Shown: one piece after another, positions 37,812-47,171 of the stretch | Layout of the letters: each line of letters begins with the position of its first letter | How positions within the stretch are numbered: position 1 is the stretch's first letter | From: Enterococcus sp. 9E7_DIV0242 | GTDB lineage: Bacteria; Bacillota; Bacilli; Lactobacillales; Enterococcaceae | DNA length: 64,000 nucleotides | Direction: 5' to 3' | NCBI RefSeq assembly: GCF_002140975.2 | Contig: NZ_CP147247.1 | Location: forward strand, 186,001-250,000 | Translations under genes and position numbers: made by a program | Notes under the pieces: model-generated | Seen by the model: only the letters and a program-made list of their open reading frames with translations | Database searches by the model: none | What the model was told of the DNA's origin: nothing

Positions 37812-39482
37812 ATGAAGACAGATATTGAGATTTCACAAGAAGTAGCATTACAGCCGATTCAAAAAATAGCTGAATCTATTGATTTGCGCGCAGATGATTT
37901 GGAATTTTATGGAAAATATAAGGCAAAAATCGATTTTCCATCAATGAAACGCTTGGATAATCAGGAAGATGGCAAGTTGATCTTAGTTACTTCGATTAAC
38001 CCAACCCCAGCTGGCGAAGGAAAGTCAACAGTAACTATCGGTTTAGGGGATGCGCTGAATCGAATTGGGAAGAAGACAGTGATTGCACTGAGAGAACCGT
38101 CCCTAGGTCCAGTGATGGGTATAAAAGGGGGAGCTACTGGCGGAGGCTACGCGCAGGTCTTGCCAATGGAGGACATCAACTTACACTTTACTGGCGATAT
38201 GCATGCAATTACAACGGCCAATAATGCGTTATCAGCTTTGTTGGATAATCATATTCAACAAGGGAATGAACTAAACATTGACGCGCGAAGGATCATATGG
38301 AAGCGTGTTGTAGATCTGAATGATCGAGAATTGAGACAGGTGATTGTTGGTCTGGGCGGCCCAATCCAAGGTGTTCCTCGTGAGGATGGGTTTGACATTA
38401 CTGTAGCCAGTGAAATCATGGCGATTCTTTGTCTGGCGTCTGACTTAGAAGACCTTAAATTACGTCTTGGCAACATTGTTGTTGGTTATACCTTTGACCG
38501 TGAGCCAGTAACAGTCAGTGACTTGGAGATTCAAGGGGCGTTAGCTCTATTATTGAAGGATGCAATCAAGCCCAACCTAGTTCAAACGATATATGGAACA
38601 GCGGCGTTTGTTCATGGGGGCCCTTTTGCGAATATCGCACATGGATGCAACAGTATTCTCGCAACGAAAACGGCATTGAAGCTAGGTGATTATGTTGTGA
38701 CAGAGGCTGGCTTTGGCGCCGATCTTGGTGCAGAGAAATTTCTTGATATCAAAGTGCCAAACTTAAAAAAATCACCGGATGCTGTAGTGATCGTTGCAAC
38801 GATTCGTGCTCTGAAGATGCATGGCGGGGTTGCTAAAAATGAATTGAATGCAGAAAATGTCTTTGCCTTGAAAAAGGGCTTTGCAAATCTGAAAAAACAT
38901 ATTGAAAACATGGAAAGCTATGGTTTACCAGTGGTTGTTGCGATCAATGAGTTTGTCAGCGATACGAAAAAGGAAGTGGAGATTCTCCTTGACCTTTGCT
39001 CAGAGGCCGGTGTTCCAGTGGAACTAACTCAGGTTTGGGAAAAAGGCGCAGAAGGCGGAGAAGCTTTGGCAAAGACAGTTATTGAAACGATTGACAAACA
39101 AACAGCAGATTTCCGTACAATCTACTCAATGGGGATTGGTCTTGGAGAAAAAATTGAAACAATTGTCAAGAAAATTTACGGCGGCAAAGAAGTTGTATTT
39201 TCTCCAAAAGCACAAAAGCAGTTGGAAACATTTACGAAGTATGGATGGGATCGTTTGCCTGTATGTATGGCTAAGACTCAATATTCTTTGTCAGATGATC
39301 CGACGAAGCTTGGTAAACCAGAAGACTTTACCGTAACTATTCGTGAGTTGGTACCGAAGCTTGGTGCTGGGTTTGTTGTAGCGTTGACTGGTGATGTGAT
39401 GACAATGCCGGGACTGCCTAAGAAGCCAGCAGCATTAAATATGGATATCGATAAAGACGGAAATGCTATTGGTCTATTCTAA
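37812..39482 (+). CDS. fhs: Formate--tetrahydrofolate ligase
   Basis: A 556-residue ATP-dependent enzyme that makes 10-formyl-tetrahydrofolate for purine and formyl-Met-tRNA synthesis. The P-loop TPAGEGKST, the [20 protein letters not shown] segment and [10 protein letters not shown] at the C-terminus are all family marks, and the length is the standard 555-560. A TATAAT sits at 37746-37751. The start is ATG with AAGAGGAAAAA upstream, and a terminator follows at 39493-39529. There is nothing odd in the gene itself; the unusual element is the RNA candidate that starts 150 bases after its stop. Confidence 0.97.
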   Translation: MKTDIEISQEVALQPIQKIAESIDLRADDLEFYGKYKAKIDFPSMKRLDNQEDGKLILVTSINPTPAGEGKSTVTIGLGDALNRIGKKTVIALREPSLGPVMGIKGGATGGGYAQVLPMEDINLHFTGDMHAITTANNALSALLDNHIQQGNELNIDARRIIWKRVVDLNDRELRQVIVGLGGPIQGVPREDGFDITVASEIMAILCLASDLEDLKLRLGNIVVGYTFDREPVTVSDLEIQGALALLLKDAIKPNLVQTIYGTAAFVHGGPFANIAHGCNSILATKTALKLGDYVVTEAGFGADLGAEKFLDIKVPNLKKSPDAVVIVATIRALKMHGGVAKNELNAENVFALKKGFANLKKHIENMESYGLPVVVAINEFVSDTKKEVEILLDLCSEAGVPVELTQVWEKGAEGGEALAKTVIETIDKQTADFRTIYSMGIGLGEKIETIVKKIYGGKEVVFSPKAQKQLETFTKYGWDRLPVCMAKTQYSLSDDPTKLGKPEDFTVTIRELVPKLGAGFVVALTGDVMTMPGLPKKPAALNMDIDKDGNAIGLF

Positions 39483-39492
39483 AATCCGAATA

Positions 39493-39529
39493 AAAGCATA
39501 AGAGATTTTCTGAATCTCTTATGCTTTTT
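39493..39529 (+). terminator. Terminator after fhs
   Basis: Perfect 16-bp stem (39493-39508 with 39513-39528) and a short T-run. Confidence 0.9.
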
Positions 39530-39600
39530 GATGTTGTTAATGGAGGAATATTTTTATTTCATAAAAATAGAGATAAAATCATCTATTCGAGTTAAAGCGC

Positions 39601-39629
39601 TTGCAAAACGGATTGGTATATGGTATAAA
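39601..39629 (+). promoter_or_regulatory. Extended -10 promoter of the structured RNA
   Basis: The -35 TTGCAA (39601-39606), a 17-bp spacer and -10 TATAAA (39624-39629) with an upstream TG-n (39621-39623) predict a start near 39636. The GCGCTTGCAA context contains a partial cre-like core. Confidence 0.7.
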
Positions 39630-39635
39630 ATAGAT

Positions 39636-39880
39636 GTAAGGGGTAATAGAAATTCCTTAACCAATCCTGTAGAAATAGTACAGGGGAATAGTGAACGATG
39701 CGAAAGCATTGAAGACGGAAGCCGAGCTGGCAAATAAGAAAGGAACGTGGGAATTTGAGCAACTCCTTACTAATTGAATATGGTCTGGCAAGTGTTTTAA
39801 AATAAAGGGTTGAGTGGACATAAGAACCTCAATTCAGATGTGTATGAAGAAGAAAAAACAACACTTGTCAGACTATTTTT
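39636..39880 (+). ncRNA. Candidate structured RNA of about 245 nt, no match recognised
   Basis: The first 135 nt close on themselves: GTAAGGGG (39636-39643) pairs with CTCCTTAC (39763-39770), and AAATTCC (39650-39656) with GGAATTT (39750-39756). Inside are a CCTGT/ACAGG hairpin (39666-39684), a GAAA-tetraloop hairpin CGATGC-GAAA-GCATTG (39696-39711) and a GCCGAGCTGGC element (39721-39731). The 3' part is a terminator-type stem, GGTCTGGCAAGTGTT with AACACTTGTCAGACT (39860-39874), then T5. Such a layered design argues for a stable RNA or a riboswitch with terminator. Confidence 0.65.
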
Positions 39881-39929
39881 GTGTTTAAAAATGATCTGGG
39901 TACTATAGAATCGAGAAACCAAACGAACG

Positions 39930-39965
39930 ACTGCGGTAGAAAATAGACCGGCAGTTTTTTTTTTT
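39930..39965 (+). terminator. Second terminator downstream of the RNA candidate
   Basis: ACTGCGGT and ACCGGCAGT arms with one bulge, an intervening loop and eleven T residues; it would end any transcript that escapes the terminator at 39880. Confidence 0.8.
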
Positions 39966-40073
39966 GCAAGCTATTCTGAAAAGTGCGCGTAGAATGATGG
40001 ATAAAAACGGTTCTTCTTTTCTATCATCGTTTTTTATTATATACTTGTTAAGAACTGTAATGGAGGGATAGCG

Positions 40074-40466
40074 ATGAATGTTCACGTGACACGAAGAACA
40101 GGATTTTACGGAATGGCAACACCAATCGAAGTGTTGAAAAATGGCGAACGCTGGTTCATGATTGCTAATAACTCACAAAAAACATTGAATGTGACAGAAA
40201 ATCAAGTAGAAGTACAGGTTCGGTTTTATTTTATGAAGAGCGAGGTGCTCTACTTAAAAAATGATGCATCTGATAAGGAATTGGAAATTACGATGAACCC
40301 TGTGCTAGTATCCAACTACTTGGTCTTTTTTCTTTTAATGCTGCTGATTCCTCTGGTGGGTGTGTCGATTGCAGGGATTTTATTCGTTTTGCTTCTCTAC
40401 TTCATTTTTCTTTTTCTTATGTTGAAGAAAGCATACGTAATCAAGGAGATAGATGATGGGGCATAA
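40074..40466 (+). CDS. Small membrane protein, paralogue of the 30455-30886 product
   Basis: A 130-residue protein with a polar beta-rich N-terminal domain (about 1-80) and two adjacent hydrophobic helices (about 84-103 and 104-122) before the short tail KKAYVIKEIDDGA. It is not recognised as a named family. The plan, the RTGFYGMATPIEVLKNGERW start pattern and a KELEIT motif before the first helix resemble the product at 30455-30886, so the two are probably distant paralogues. Its stop overlaps the CBS protein gene by 14 bases, so the pair is co-translated. The ATG has GGAGGGATAG upstream. The structured RNA and a strong terminator lie just before it. Confidence 0.65.
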   Translation: MNVHVTRRTGFYGMATPIEVLKNGERWFMIANNSQKTLNVTENQVEVQVRFYFMKSEVLYLKNDASDKELEITMNPVLVSNYLVFFLLMLLIPLVGVSIAGILFVLLLYFIFLFLMLKKAYVIKEIDDGA

Positions 40467-41154
40467 TGCAGAACAGTTTTTGAGCAGCTTTAATCGAATT
40501 GAAAAATGGCTGAAGGAACAATTGAACAATCCGTCCAGTATGGGTTTCAGTGAAATGACTCGAAGGATGGCAAAGAAGAAACAGTCTCAGGTTGCTCCTG
40601 TAGAAAATGATTTGTTACAGCTGGCACAGCTTCGTAATGCCATTGTACATGAACGAATCGCTAAGGATTTTGTCATTGCTGAGCCAAATCAATGGGCTCT
40701 TGATCGCATACAGACAATAGAAGAACAGTTGATAGCTCCTGAGAAGGTCCTACCAAAATTTGCGAAGCATGTAACAGGTTTTGAGATGGCTATTCCTTTA
40801 GAAGAGATTCTGAAAATCGTTGCGAAGAAGCAGTATTCCCAGTTTCCTATTTATCACGCAGGCCATTTTAAAGGCTTGATCACGGTAAGAGGATTGGGTA
40901 TCTGGATGGCGGTTGAAAGTGTGAAAAGTGGCGGTGATATTCATCTGGATGGGAAAACAGCAGGTGATCTTTTAGCAGATAACTATAAAATCGCAAACTA
41001 TCAGTTCGTGGACAAAGAAACCAACATTTATCAGGTAGAGGAATTATTTGAAACCCAAGATCGCTTAGAAGCAGTATTGATAACTAAGGATGGCGATCCA
41101 AATGGTAATTTGTTAGGGATTATCCGTCCAAAGGATTTATATGAACACGACTAA
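40453..41154 (+). CDS. CBS-domain protein with an N-terminal HEPN-like motif
   Basis: A 233-residue cytoplasmic protein. The C-terminal two-thirds (about 95-230) form a CBS pair: AIPLEEILKIVAKKQYSQFP with FKGLITVRGLGIWMA, then a second repeat ending LLGIIRPKDLYEH. CBS pairs bind adenosine-containing ligands including cyclic di-AMP. The N-terminal helical part (about 1-75) ends in R61-N-A-I-V-H66, an exact RNxxxH motif of HEPN-domain RNases, an unusual partner for CBS. The motif is seen; nuclease activity is not shown. The ATG (or the next codon, ATG 40456) follows AAGGAGATAG. It overlaps the preceding membrane-protein gene. Confidence 0.72.
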   Translation: MMGHNAEQFLSSFNRIEKWLKEQLNNPSSMGFSEMTRRMAKKKQSQVAPVENDLLQLAQLRNAIVHERIAKDFVIAEPNQWALDRIQTIEEQLIAPEKVLPKFAKHVTGFEMAIPLEEILKIVAKKQYSQFPIYHAGHFKGLITVRGLGIWMAVESVKSGGDIHLDGKTAGDLLADNYKIANYQFVDKETNIYQVEELFETQDRLEAVLITKDGDPNGNLLGIIRPKDLYEHD

Positions 41155-41254
41155 ATAAGCGCTAAGAATAGGATTGCTATGATTTTTACTATTGGCGATA
41201 GCGTCTCTTCAAACAAGTCATAGCAGATAATAACGGTGAAAAGGAATGATGTAG

Positions 41255-41722
41255 TTGTTAGCAGTGTATTTGATTATTAGTGCAGTAATCGTTGGACTTG
41301 ACCAATGGACAAAGTATTTGACTGTCGAAAATATCCAACTGGGAGAAACCAAAGAGTTTATTTCGGGCTTTCTTTCATTTACGTATATTAGAAACACTGG
41401 CGGAGCATGGAGCATTTTAGAGGGAAAGATGATGTTTTTCTACATTATGACAGTTGTCGTCGTAGCTGTACTTCTTTATATGCTGGTAAAAAATATAAAA
41501 AATAGTAAATGGTTTACGATAGGTCTGAGCCTAATTTTAGCCGGCGCATTAGGAAATTTTATTGATCGTTTGCGTTTAGGTTATGTGGTCGATATGTTTA
41601 AAACTGAGTTTATTAATTTCCCGATTTTTAATGTGGCGGATATGGCTTTAGTCATCGGTGTAGCCTGTGTATTTATCTATTTGATTCTGGATGAACGGAA
41701 AGAGAAAAAAGCGAAAGCATGA
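41255..41722 (+). CDS. lspA: Lipoprotein signal peptidase (signal peptidase II)
   Basis: A 155-residue membrane protease that cleaves prolipoprotein signal peptides after lipid addition. Four helices lie at about 3-20, 58-75, 82-100 and 121-142. The two catalytic aspartates lie in GNFIDRLRLGYVVDMF and FNVADMALV, the usual motifs. The gene starts at TTG (no ATG is in place), with AAAAGGAAT as ribosome site; the family start MLAVYLIISAV fits. rluD follows 45 bases later, a linkage very common in Firmicutes. It also serves the lipoproteins encoded at 58255 and 63530. Confidence 0.95.
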   Translation: MLAVYLIISAVIVGLDQWTKYLTVENIQLGETKEFISGFLSFTYIRNTGGAWSILEGKMMFFYIMTVVVVAVLLYMLVKNIKNSKWFTIGLSLILAGALGNFIDRLRLGYVVDMFKTEFINFPIFNVADMALVIGVACVFIYLILDERKEKKAKA

Positions 41723-41767
41723 AAACAACGAAGAAACTAGTTAGTATGAGAAGAAGGATGGCAAAGC

Positions 41768-42670
41768 ATGGATCAAATTAATTTTACAGTAAAAGAGGAA
41801 ACGGGTCGAATCGACAAGGTGTTGAGTGAACAGCTTAGCTATTCAAGGTCACAGGTTCAGATATGGTTGAAGGAACAACAGGTTACCGTGAATGGTGAAA
41901 TCGTTCGTTCGAATTATAAGGTCAAATCCGGGGATCAAATCGAGATAAAGATTCCCGAACCGGAAGAGTTAGTTATTGAAGCAGAAAATATCCCTTTGAC
42001 GATCGTTTATGAAGATCAGGATGTAGCTGTAATTGATAAGCCACAAGGAATGGTCGTTCATCCGGCAGCAGGTCATTCGAATGGAACATTAGTGAATGCG
42101 CTGATGTATCATATCAAGGATCTTTCTTCAATCAATGGCGTGATTCGTCCAGGCATCGTTCATCGAATCGATAAGGATACTTCTGGATTATTGATGATAG
42201 CAAAAAACGACAAAGCACATAAATCCTTAGCAGAGCAGCTGAAGGAAAAGACGTCGATTCGAAAATATTTAGCATTAGTGCATGGCGAAATTGGTCATGA
42301 TAAAGGCGAGATCAATGCGCCAATTGGTCGTTCGAAGGTTGATCGGAAAATGCAGGCTGTCATTGAAAACGGAAAACCGGCTGTGACCCATTTTGAAGTC
42401 ATTGAGCGTTTCAAGGATTACACATTGATCGAGCTACAGCTTGAAACTGGTCGTACTCATCAAATCCGTGTTCACATGAAATACATTGGACATCCTGTTG
42501 CAGGTGATCCGTTGTATGGGCCAAGAAGAACCTTGGAAGGGAACGGACAGTTTCTTCATGCGAAGACACTAGGCTTTGTCCATCCGTCAACAGGTGAGTA
42601 TATGGAATTTGAGTCACCGCTTCCGGAGGTTTTCAAAAAAACTTTGGAGCAATTGGAAGATAATCATTGA
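41768..42670 (+). CDS. rluD: RluD-family 23S rRNA pseudouridine synthase
   Basis: A 300-residue enzyme that isomerises uridines in 23S rRNA. It has an N-terminal S4 RNA-binding domain (about 14-75) and the catalytic domain with HRIDKDTSGLLM, whose aspartate is the nucleophile, and GRTHQIRVHMKYIGHPVAGD. Length and order match RluD/YlyB. In enterococci and bacilli it follows lspA and precedes the pyr operon, as here. The ATG has GAAGGATGG upstream. A promoter for the pyr operon (TTGATT ... TAAACT, 42667-42695) overlaps its stop codon. Confidence 0.94.
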   Translation: MDQINFTVKEETGRIDKVLSEQLSYSRSQVQIWLKEQQVTVNGEIVRSNYKVKSGDQIEIKIPEPEELVIEAENIPLTIVYEDQDVAVIDKPQGMVVHPAAGHSNGTLVNALMYHIKDLSSINGVIRPGIVHRIDKDTSGLLMIAKNDKAHKSLAEQLKEKTSIRKYLALVHGEIGHDKGEINAPIGRSKVDRKMQAVIENGKPAVTHFEVIERFKDYTLIELQLETGRTHQIRVHMKYIGHPVAGDPLYGPRRTLEGNGQFLHAKTLGFVHPSTGEYMEFESPLPEVFKKTLEQLEDNH

Positions 42671-42695
42671 TTTATTATTGAATAAAAGGTAAACT
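42667..42695 (+). promoter_or_regulatory. Probable promoter of the pyrimidine operon
   Basis: TTGATT (42667-42672) and TAAACT (42690-42695) with 17-bp spacing give a start near 42702, in time to transcribe the PyrR-binding leader. Confidence 0.5.
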
Positions 42696-42714
42696 ATCCC
42701 TAGTTGAATATTAT

Positions 42715-42854
42715 TCCTTTAAGAGTAGTCCCGTGAGGCTAAGAAGGACACATGCAGATGCAATCAGGTGCGCTTGATGTTGGTCTGTATGTATTACAGT
42801 ATACTTTTGTAAACTTGTAAGCTATCCTCCTGCCTTCTGGGCAGGAGTTTTTTT
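42715..42854 (+). promoter_or_regulatory. PyrR attenuator leader of the pyrimidine operon
   Basis: The leader contains AGTCCCGTGAGGCT (about 42727-42740), the conserved PyrR-binding anti-antiterminator loop, and the terminator CTCCTGCC-TTCT-GGCAGGAG (42827-42847) followed by seven T residues. When UMP is high, PyrR binds and lets the terminator form; when UMP is low the antiterminator forms. The loop matches the ARUCCNGNGAGGYU consensus. Confidence 0.9.
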
Positions 42855-42928
42855 GTTATTCTGAGTAAATTTTGGAATAAGTAAGAGATTCGGAGTAATA
42901 ATCGTCAAATCATTGGCTAATTATATAA

Positions 42929-43483
<555 letters not shown>

Positions 43484-43519
43484 AATCAATCGTTGAATAG
43501 AGAGTTGGAGTAGAGACAA

Positions 43520-44833
43520 ATGGAAGAGAAGAAGTTTAGGAACACAGATGTTGTATTGGATATTCATGACAAACCAAAACCGCTACAGTGGATGGGATTA
43601 AGCTTACAGCATTTGTTCACGATGTTTGGCGCAAATGTATTAGTACCGATTTTGACAGGCTTGGAGCCAAGTATTGCCTTATTCAGTTCGGGCGTAGGAA
43701 CCTTGCTATATATTTTGATAACAAAAGGCTCTGTACCAGCATATCTCGGAAGCAGTTTCGCCTTTATCTCAGCTATCAATGCACTAATGGCTACACAAGG
43801 CTATCCGGCAGTAGCGCAAGGGATCATCTACGCAGGAATCGTCTATCTGATTGTTGCATTCATCATTGCGAGAGTAGGGTCTGATTGGATCAACAAAATA
43901 TTGCCTCCAGTAGTGGTAGGACCGGTCATCATGGTCATCGGGTTAGGCTTAGCATCGACAGCATCAAGTCAAGCGATGTACAAAACATTAGCAAGCGGCG
44001 AGTCTGTTTATGATAGTAAATATTTTATGGTGGCATTATTCACACTAGGGATCACAATCTTCTTCAATATGTATCTAAAAGGCTTTCTAAGCTTGATTCC
44101 AATTTTATTGGGAATTGTTTCAGGGTATGTCTTTGCGATGATCGTTGGGATCGTGGATTTGACACCAGTATCTGAAGCAGCGTGGTTTAGTCTTCCGGCT
44201 TTCCAGATTCCTTTCGTAGATTATGACGTGACTTTCTCATTAGCGGCTCTGACGAGTATGGCACCGATCGCTTTTGTTACGATGACAGAGCATATGGGCC
44301 ATCTGATGGTTTTGAGTAAAATCACCAAAAGAGACTTCTTCCAATCTCCTGGCTTGAATAAAACATTGTTGGCTGACGGATTGTCAACAATTATCGGCGG
44401 AGCGACTGGTGGACCGCCGACGACTAGTTACGGAGAAAATATCGGTGTGTTGGCAATCACAAAGGTACACAGTGTCTATGTCATTGGTGGCGCGGCAGTT
44501 CTGGCGATTCTGGCAGGATTTATCGGAAAAATCAGTGCAGTGATCTTGAGTATTCCAACACCAGTCATCGGCGGAATCAGCTTCCTGTTGTTTGGCGTTA
44601 TTGCTTCCAGCGGGTTGAGAATTCTGATTGATAACAAAGTGGATTATGATCAGAAACGAAACCTAGTGATCACATCAGCAATTTTGGTTATCGGTATCGG
44701 CGGAGCTTACCTGAAAATCGGTGGTTTCGAATTGACTAGTATGGCATTAGCGACAGTATTGGGTATTGTATTAAATCTAGTTTTACCAGCACATGCACGA
44801 AGTGAAGATGGGCAACAAGAAGTAGATATTTGA
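43520..44833 (+). CDS. pyrP: Uracil permease (NCS2 family)
   Basis: A 437-residue transporter importing uracil by proton symport. It has about 14 hydrophobic segments and the UraA/PyrP signature segments PLQWMGLSLQHLFTMFGAN near the N-terminus and GGPPTTSYGENIGVLAITK in the centre; the MTEHMGH motif holds a substrate-site glutamate. Length is typical. It lies second in the operon, between pyrR and pyrB, as in B. subtilis. The following 115-base gap contains an 8-bp hairpin (AATGAAAG/CTTTCATT) but no PyrR loop. The start is ATG with a weak GAG-type site. Confidence 0.94.
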   Translation: MEEKKFRNTDVVLDIHDKPKPLQWMGLSLQHLFTMFGANVLVPILTGLEPSIALFSSGVGTLLYILITKGSVPAYLGSSFAFISAINALMATQGYPAVAQGIIYAGIVYLIVAFIIARVGSDWINKILPPVVVGPVIMVIGLGLASTASSQAMYKTLASGESVYDSKYFMVALFTLGITIFFNMYLKGFLSLIPILLGIVSGYVFAMIVGIVDLTPVSEAAWFSLPAFQIPFVDYDVTFSLAALTSMAPIAFVTMTEHMGHLMVLSKITKRDFFQSPGLNKTLLADGLSTIIGGATGGPPTTSYGENIGVLAITKVHSVYVIGGAAVLAILAGFIGKISAVILSIPTPVIGGISFLLFGVIASSGLRILIDNKVDYDQKRNLVITSAILVIGIGGAYLKIGGFELTSMALATVLGIVLNLVLPAHARSEDGQQEVDI

Positions 44834-44948
44834 GTAACGAACTGAAAAAATGAAAGATGGAGGCAGGAAACTTTCATTGTAACTATTTTATTAGAAGCAA
44901 GTTGAAAATGAGGATTTTATTCACAAAATACACAAGGAGGAATGACGA

Positions 44949-45875
44949 ATGATTCATACATCAGAACGTGTCAGTTTGAAGCATCTGTTGACAGTTGAAG
45001 CATTAAGTGATCAAGAAGTGATGGGGTTGATTCGACGAGGGCAGGAGTTCAAAAAGGGAGCTGTCTGGCAATCGGCGGGGAAACAATTTTTTGCAACAAA
45101 TCTTTTCTTTGAGAACAGCACGCGGACACATAAGAGCTTTGATGTCGCAGAAAAGAAGCTAGGTCTTGAGGTTATCGAATTTGAGGCCAGTACTAGCTCA
45201 GTTCAAAAGGGTGAAACATTGTATGACACTGTTTTGACTATGTCTGCTATTGGTGTAGATGTGGCAGTCATTCGTCATGGTGAGGAAAACTACTATGATG
45301 AACTGATTCAAAGTAAGACGATTCAATGTTCAATAATCAATGGCGGTGATGGCAGCGGTCAGCATCCTACACAATGCTTATTGGACCTGATGACGATCTA
45401 CGAAGAGTTTGGTCATTTTGAAGGCTTGAAGGTAGCCATAGTTGGTGATTTGACTCATTCCAGAGTGGCAAAATCCAACATGCAAATGTTGAAGCGGTTG
45501 GGTGCTGAAATCTATTTCTCCGGTCCGGAAGAATGGTATGATGCACAGTTTGATGTCTATGGGGAGTATGGGCAGTTAGACGATATTGTAGAAAAGGTAG
45601 ACGTGATGATGCTGCTTCGTGTACAGCATGAACGTCACGACGGGACAGAGAGCTTTTCTAAAGAGGGCTATCACCAGCAATATGGTCTAACAGTCGAACG
45701 GGCAAAACGTTTGAAAAAGGGAGCAATCATCATGCATCCGGCTCCTATCAATCGAGATGTAGAGCTTGCGGATTCATTAGTTGAAGGAATCCAATCAAGA
45801 ATCATTCAGCAAATGAGCAATGGGGTCTACATGAGAATGGCAATTTTGGAAGCAGTACTAGAAGGAAAGGCGTAG
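44949..45875 (+). CDS. pyrB: Aspartate carbamoyltransferase catalytic subunit
   Basis: A 308-residue enzyme that joins carbamoyl phosphate and aspartate, the committed step of pyrimidine synthesis. It shows the carbamoyl-phosphate motif [36 protein letters not shown] and the aspartate-side motif MHPAPINRD. No regulatory chain (pyrI) is nearby, as usual for Gram-positives, so the enzyme is probably an unregulated trimer. The ATG follows AGGAGGAAT. It is the first biosynthetic gene after the 115-base gap that follows pyrP. Confidence 0.98.
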   Translation: MIHTSERVSLKHLLTVEALSDQEVMGLIRRGQEFKKGAVWQSAGKQFFATNLFFENSTRTHKSFDVAEKKLGLEVIEFEASTSSVQKGETLYDTVLTMSAIGVDVAVIRHGEENYYDELIQSKTIQCSIINGGDGSGQHPTQCLLDLMTIYEEFGHFEGLKVAIVGDLTHSRVAKSNMQMLKRLGAEIYFSGPEEWYDAQFDVYGEYGQLDDIVEKVDVMMLLRVQHERHDGTESFSKEGYHQQYGLTVERAKRLKKGAIIMHPAPINRDVELADSLVEGIQSRIIQQMSNGVYMRMAILEAVLEGKA

Positions 45876-45885
45876 GTGGCAGAGT

Positions 45886-47169
45886 ATGAAAACATTGATA
45901 AAAAACGGGAAAATTGTAGAAAAAGGAAATCAGTTAACAGAGGCGTCTATTTGGATCGAAGATGGAAAAATCTTTGCTATTGGGAAGGCTTTTGATGAAA
46001 CGGGTTTTGATAAAGTATACGATGCGAACGGGCAGCTCATCACTCCGGGCTTAGTAGATGTTCATGTGCACTTGAGAGAACCGGGCTTCACATATAAAGA
46101 AACAATCGAGACAGGGAGCAAAGCAGCAGCAAGAGGCGGATTTACGACAGTTTGTGCGATGCCTAACCTGAATCCGGTACCGGATACTGCTGAAAAGCTG
46201 AAAGAAATTTACGCTATTATTCAAAAGGATGCGGTGGTGAAGGTGCTGCAATATGCGCCCATCACAGAAGAGCTGCGCAGTGAACGTTTAACGGATCAAA
46301 AAGCCTTGAAACAAGCTGGTGCATTTGCTTTTACGAATGACGGTGTAGGCGTTCAGACAGCTGGTACGATGTATCTGGCAATGAGGGAAGCTGCGGCAAA
46401 CAACATGGCGTTGGTAGCACACACCGAAGATGAATCGTTATTATTTGGTGGTGTGATGCACGAAGGCGAAATTTCTAAAAAGCTAGGGCTTCCTGGGATT
46501 CTCAGTGCAACAGAGGCGTCACAGATTGCCAGAGATATTACTTTAGCAAAAGAGACAGGTGCACATTATCATGTCTGCCATGTGTCGACAGAAGAAAGTG
46601 TTCGTGTGATCCGTGATGCGAAACGTGCCGGTATTCATGTGACTGCTGAGGTTTCTCCTCATCACTTGTTGCTGATCGATGAAGATATTCCGGAAGATAA
46701 CGGGTTTTGGAAGATGAATCCTCCGTTAAGAGGAAAAGCAGATAGACAGGCGTTGATCGACGGGTTACTCGATGGAACAATCGACTGTATTGCGACAGAC
46801 CATGCCCCACATGGCTTGGAAGAAAAAAATCAAACATTCTTGAAAGCACCATTTGGAATCGTGGGCAGTGAAACGGCCTTCCAATTGATTTACACGCATT
46901 TTGTAGAAACAGGCAAATTTACACTAGAGCAAGTCGTTGATTGGATGGCAGTAAAACCGGCAGCCATTTTCGGATTAGATGCTGGTACATTGAAAATCGG
47001 CGCAGCTGCTGACATTGCGGTTTTTGATTTAGCATTAGAAGAAGCAATCGATGAACAGGATTTTGAATCAAAAGCTGTTAATACCCCATTCGTTGGCTGG
47101 AAGGTCAAAGGAAATACCATGCTGACGTTTGTGAACGGAAAGCTGGTATGGGCTAAGGAGGAAGTGTAA
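45886..47169 (+). CDS. pyrC: Dihydroorotase (class I)
   Basis: A 427-residue zinc hydrolase that closes carbamoyl-aspartate to dihydroorotate. The metal motif [13 protein letters not shown] near residue 60 and the DHAPH motif near 305 are intact; [20 protein letters not shown] is also typical. The length fits class I dihydroorotases of Gram-positives. It starts 10 bases after pyrB with a weak GTGGCAGAG site and is followed by carA after two bases, so the three are co-translated. No anomaly is seen. Confidence 0.98.
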   Translation: MKTLIKNGKIVEKGNQLTEASIWIEDGKIFAIGKAFDETGFDKVYDANGQLITPGLVDVHVHLREPGFTYKETIETGSKAAARGGFTTVCAMPNLNPVPDTAEKLKEIYAIIQKDAVVKVLQYAPITEELRSERLTDQKALKQAGAFAFTNDGVGVQTAGTMYLAMREAAANNMALVAHTEDESLLFGGVMHEGEISKKLGLPGILSATEASQIARDITLAKETGAHYHVCHVSTEESVRVIRDAKRAGIHVTAEVSPHHLLLIDEDIPEDNGFWKMNPPLRGKADRQALIDGLLDGTIDCIATDHAPHGLEEKNQTFLKAPFGIVGSETAFQLIYTHFVETGKFTLEQVVDWMAVKPAAIFGLDAGTLKIGAAADIAVFDLALEEAIDEQDFESKAVNTPFVGWKVKGNTMLTFVNGKLVWAKEEV

Positions 47170-47171
47170 CG

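Noticed and set aside
39528..39737. A 69-codon open frame across the fhs-downstream region
   Set aside because: It runs through the terminator tail, the promoter and the first hairpins of the RNA candidate, has no good ribosome site in the right place and no recognisable protein pattern.
40074..41154. c-di-AMP (ydaO) or T-box riboswitch in front of the membrane protein and CBS gene
   Set aside because: The conserved ydaO and T-box sequences are not present in 39636-40073; the RNA there has a different core.
46538..46852. Minus-strand 104-codon frame inside pyrC
   Set aside because: It mirrors the conserved dihydroorotase sequence on the other strand and has no independent signals.
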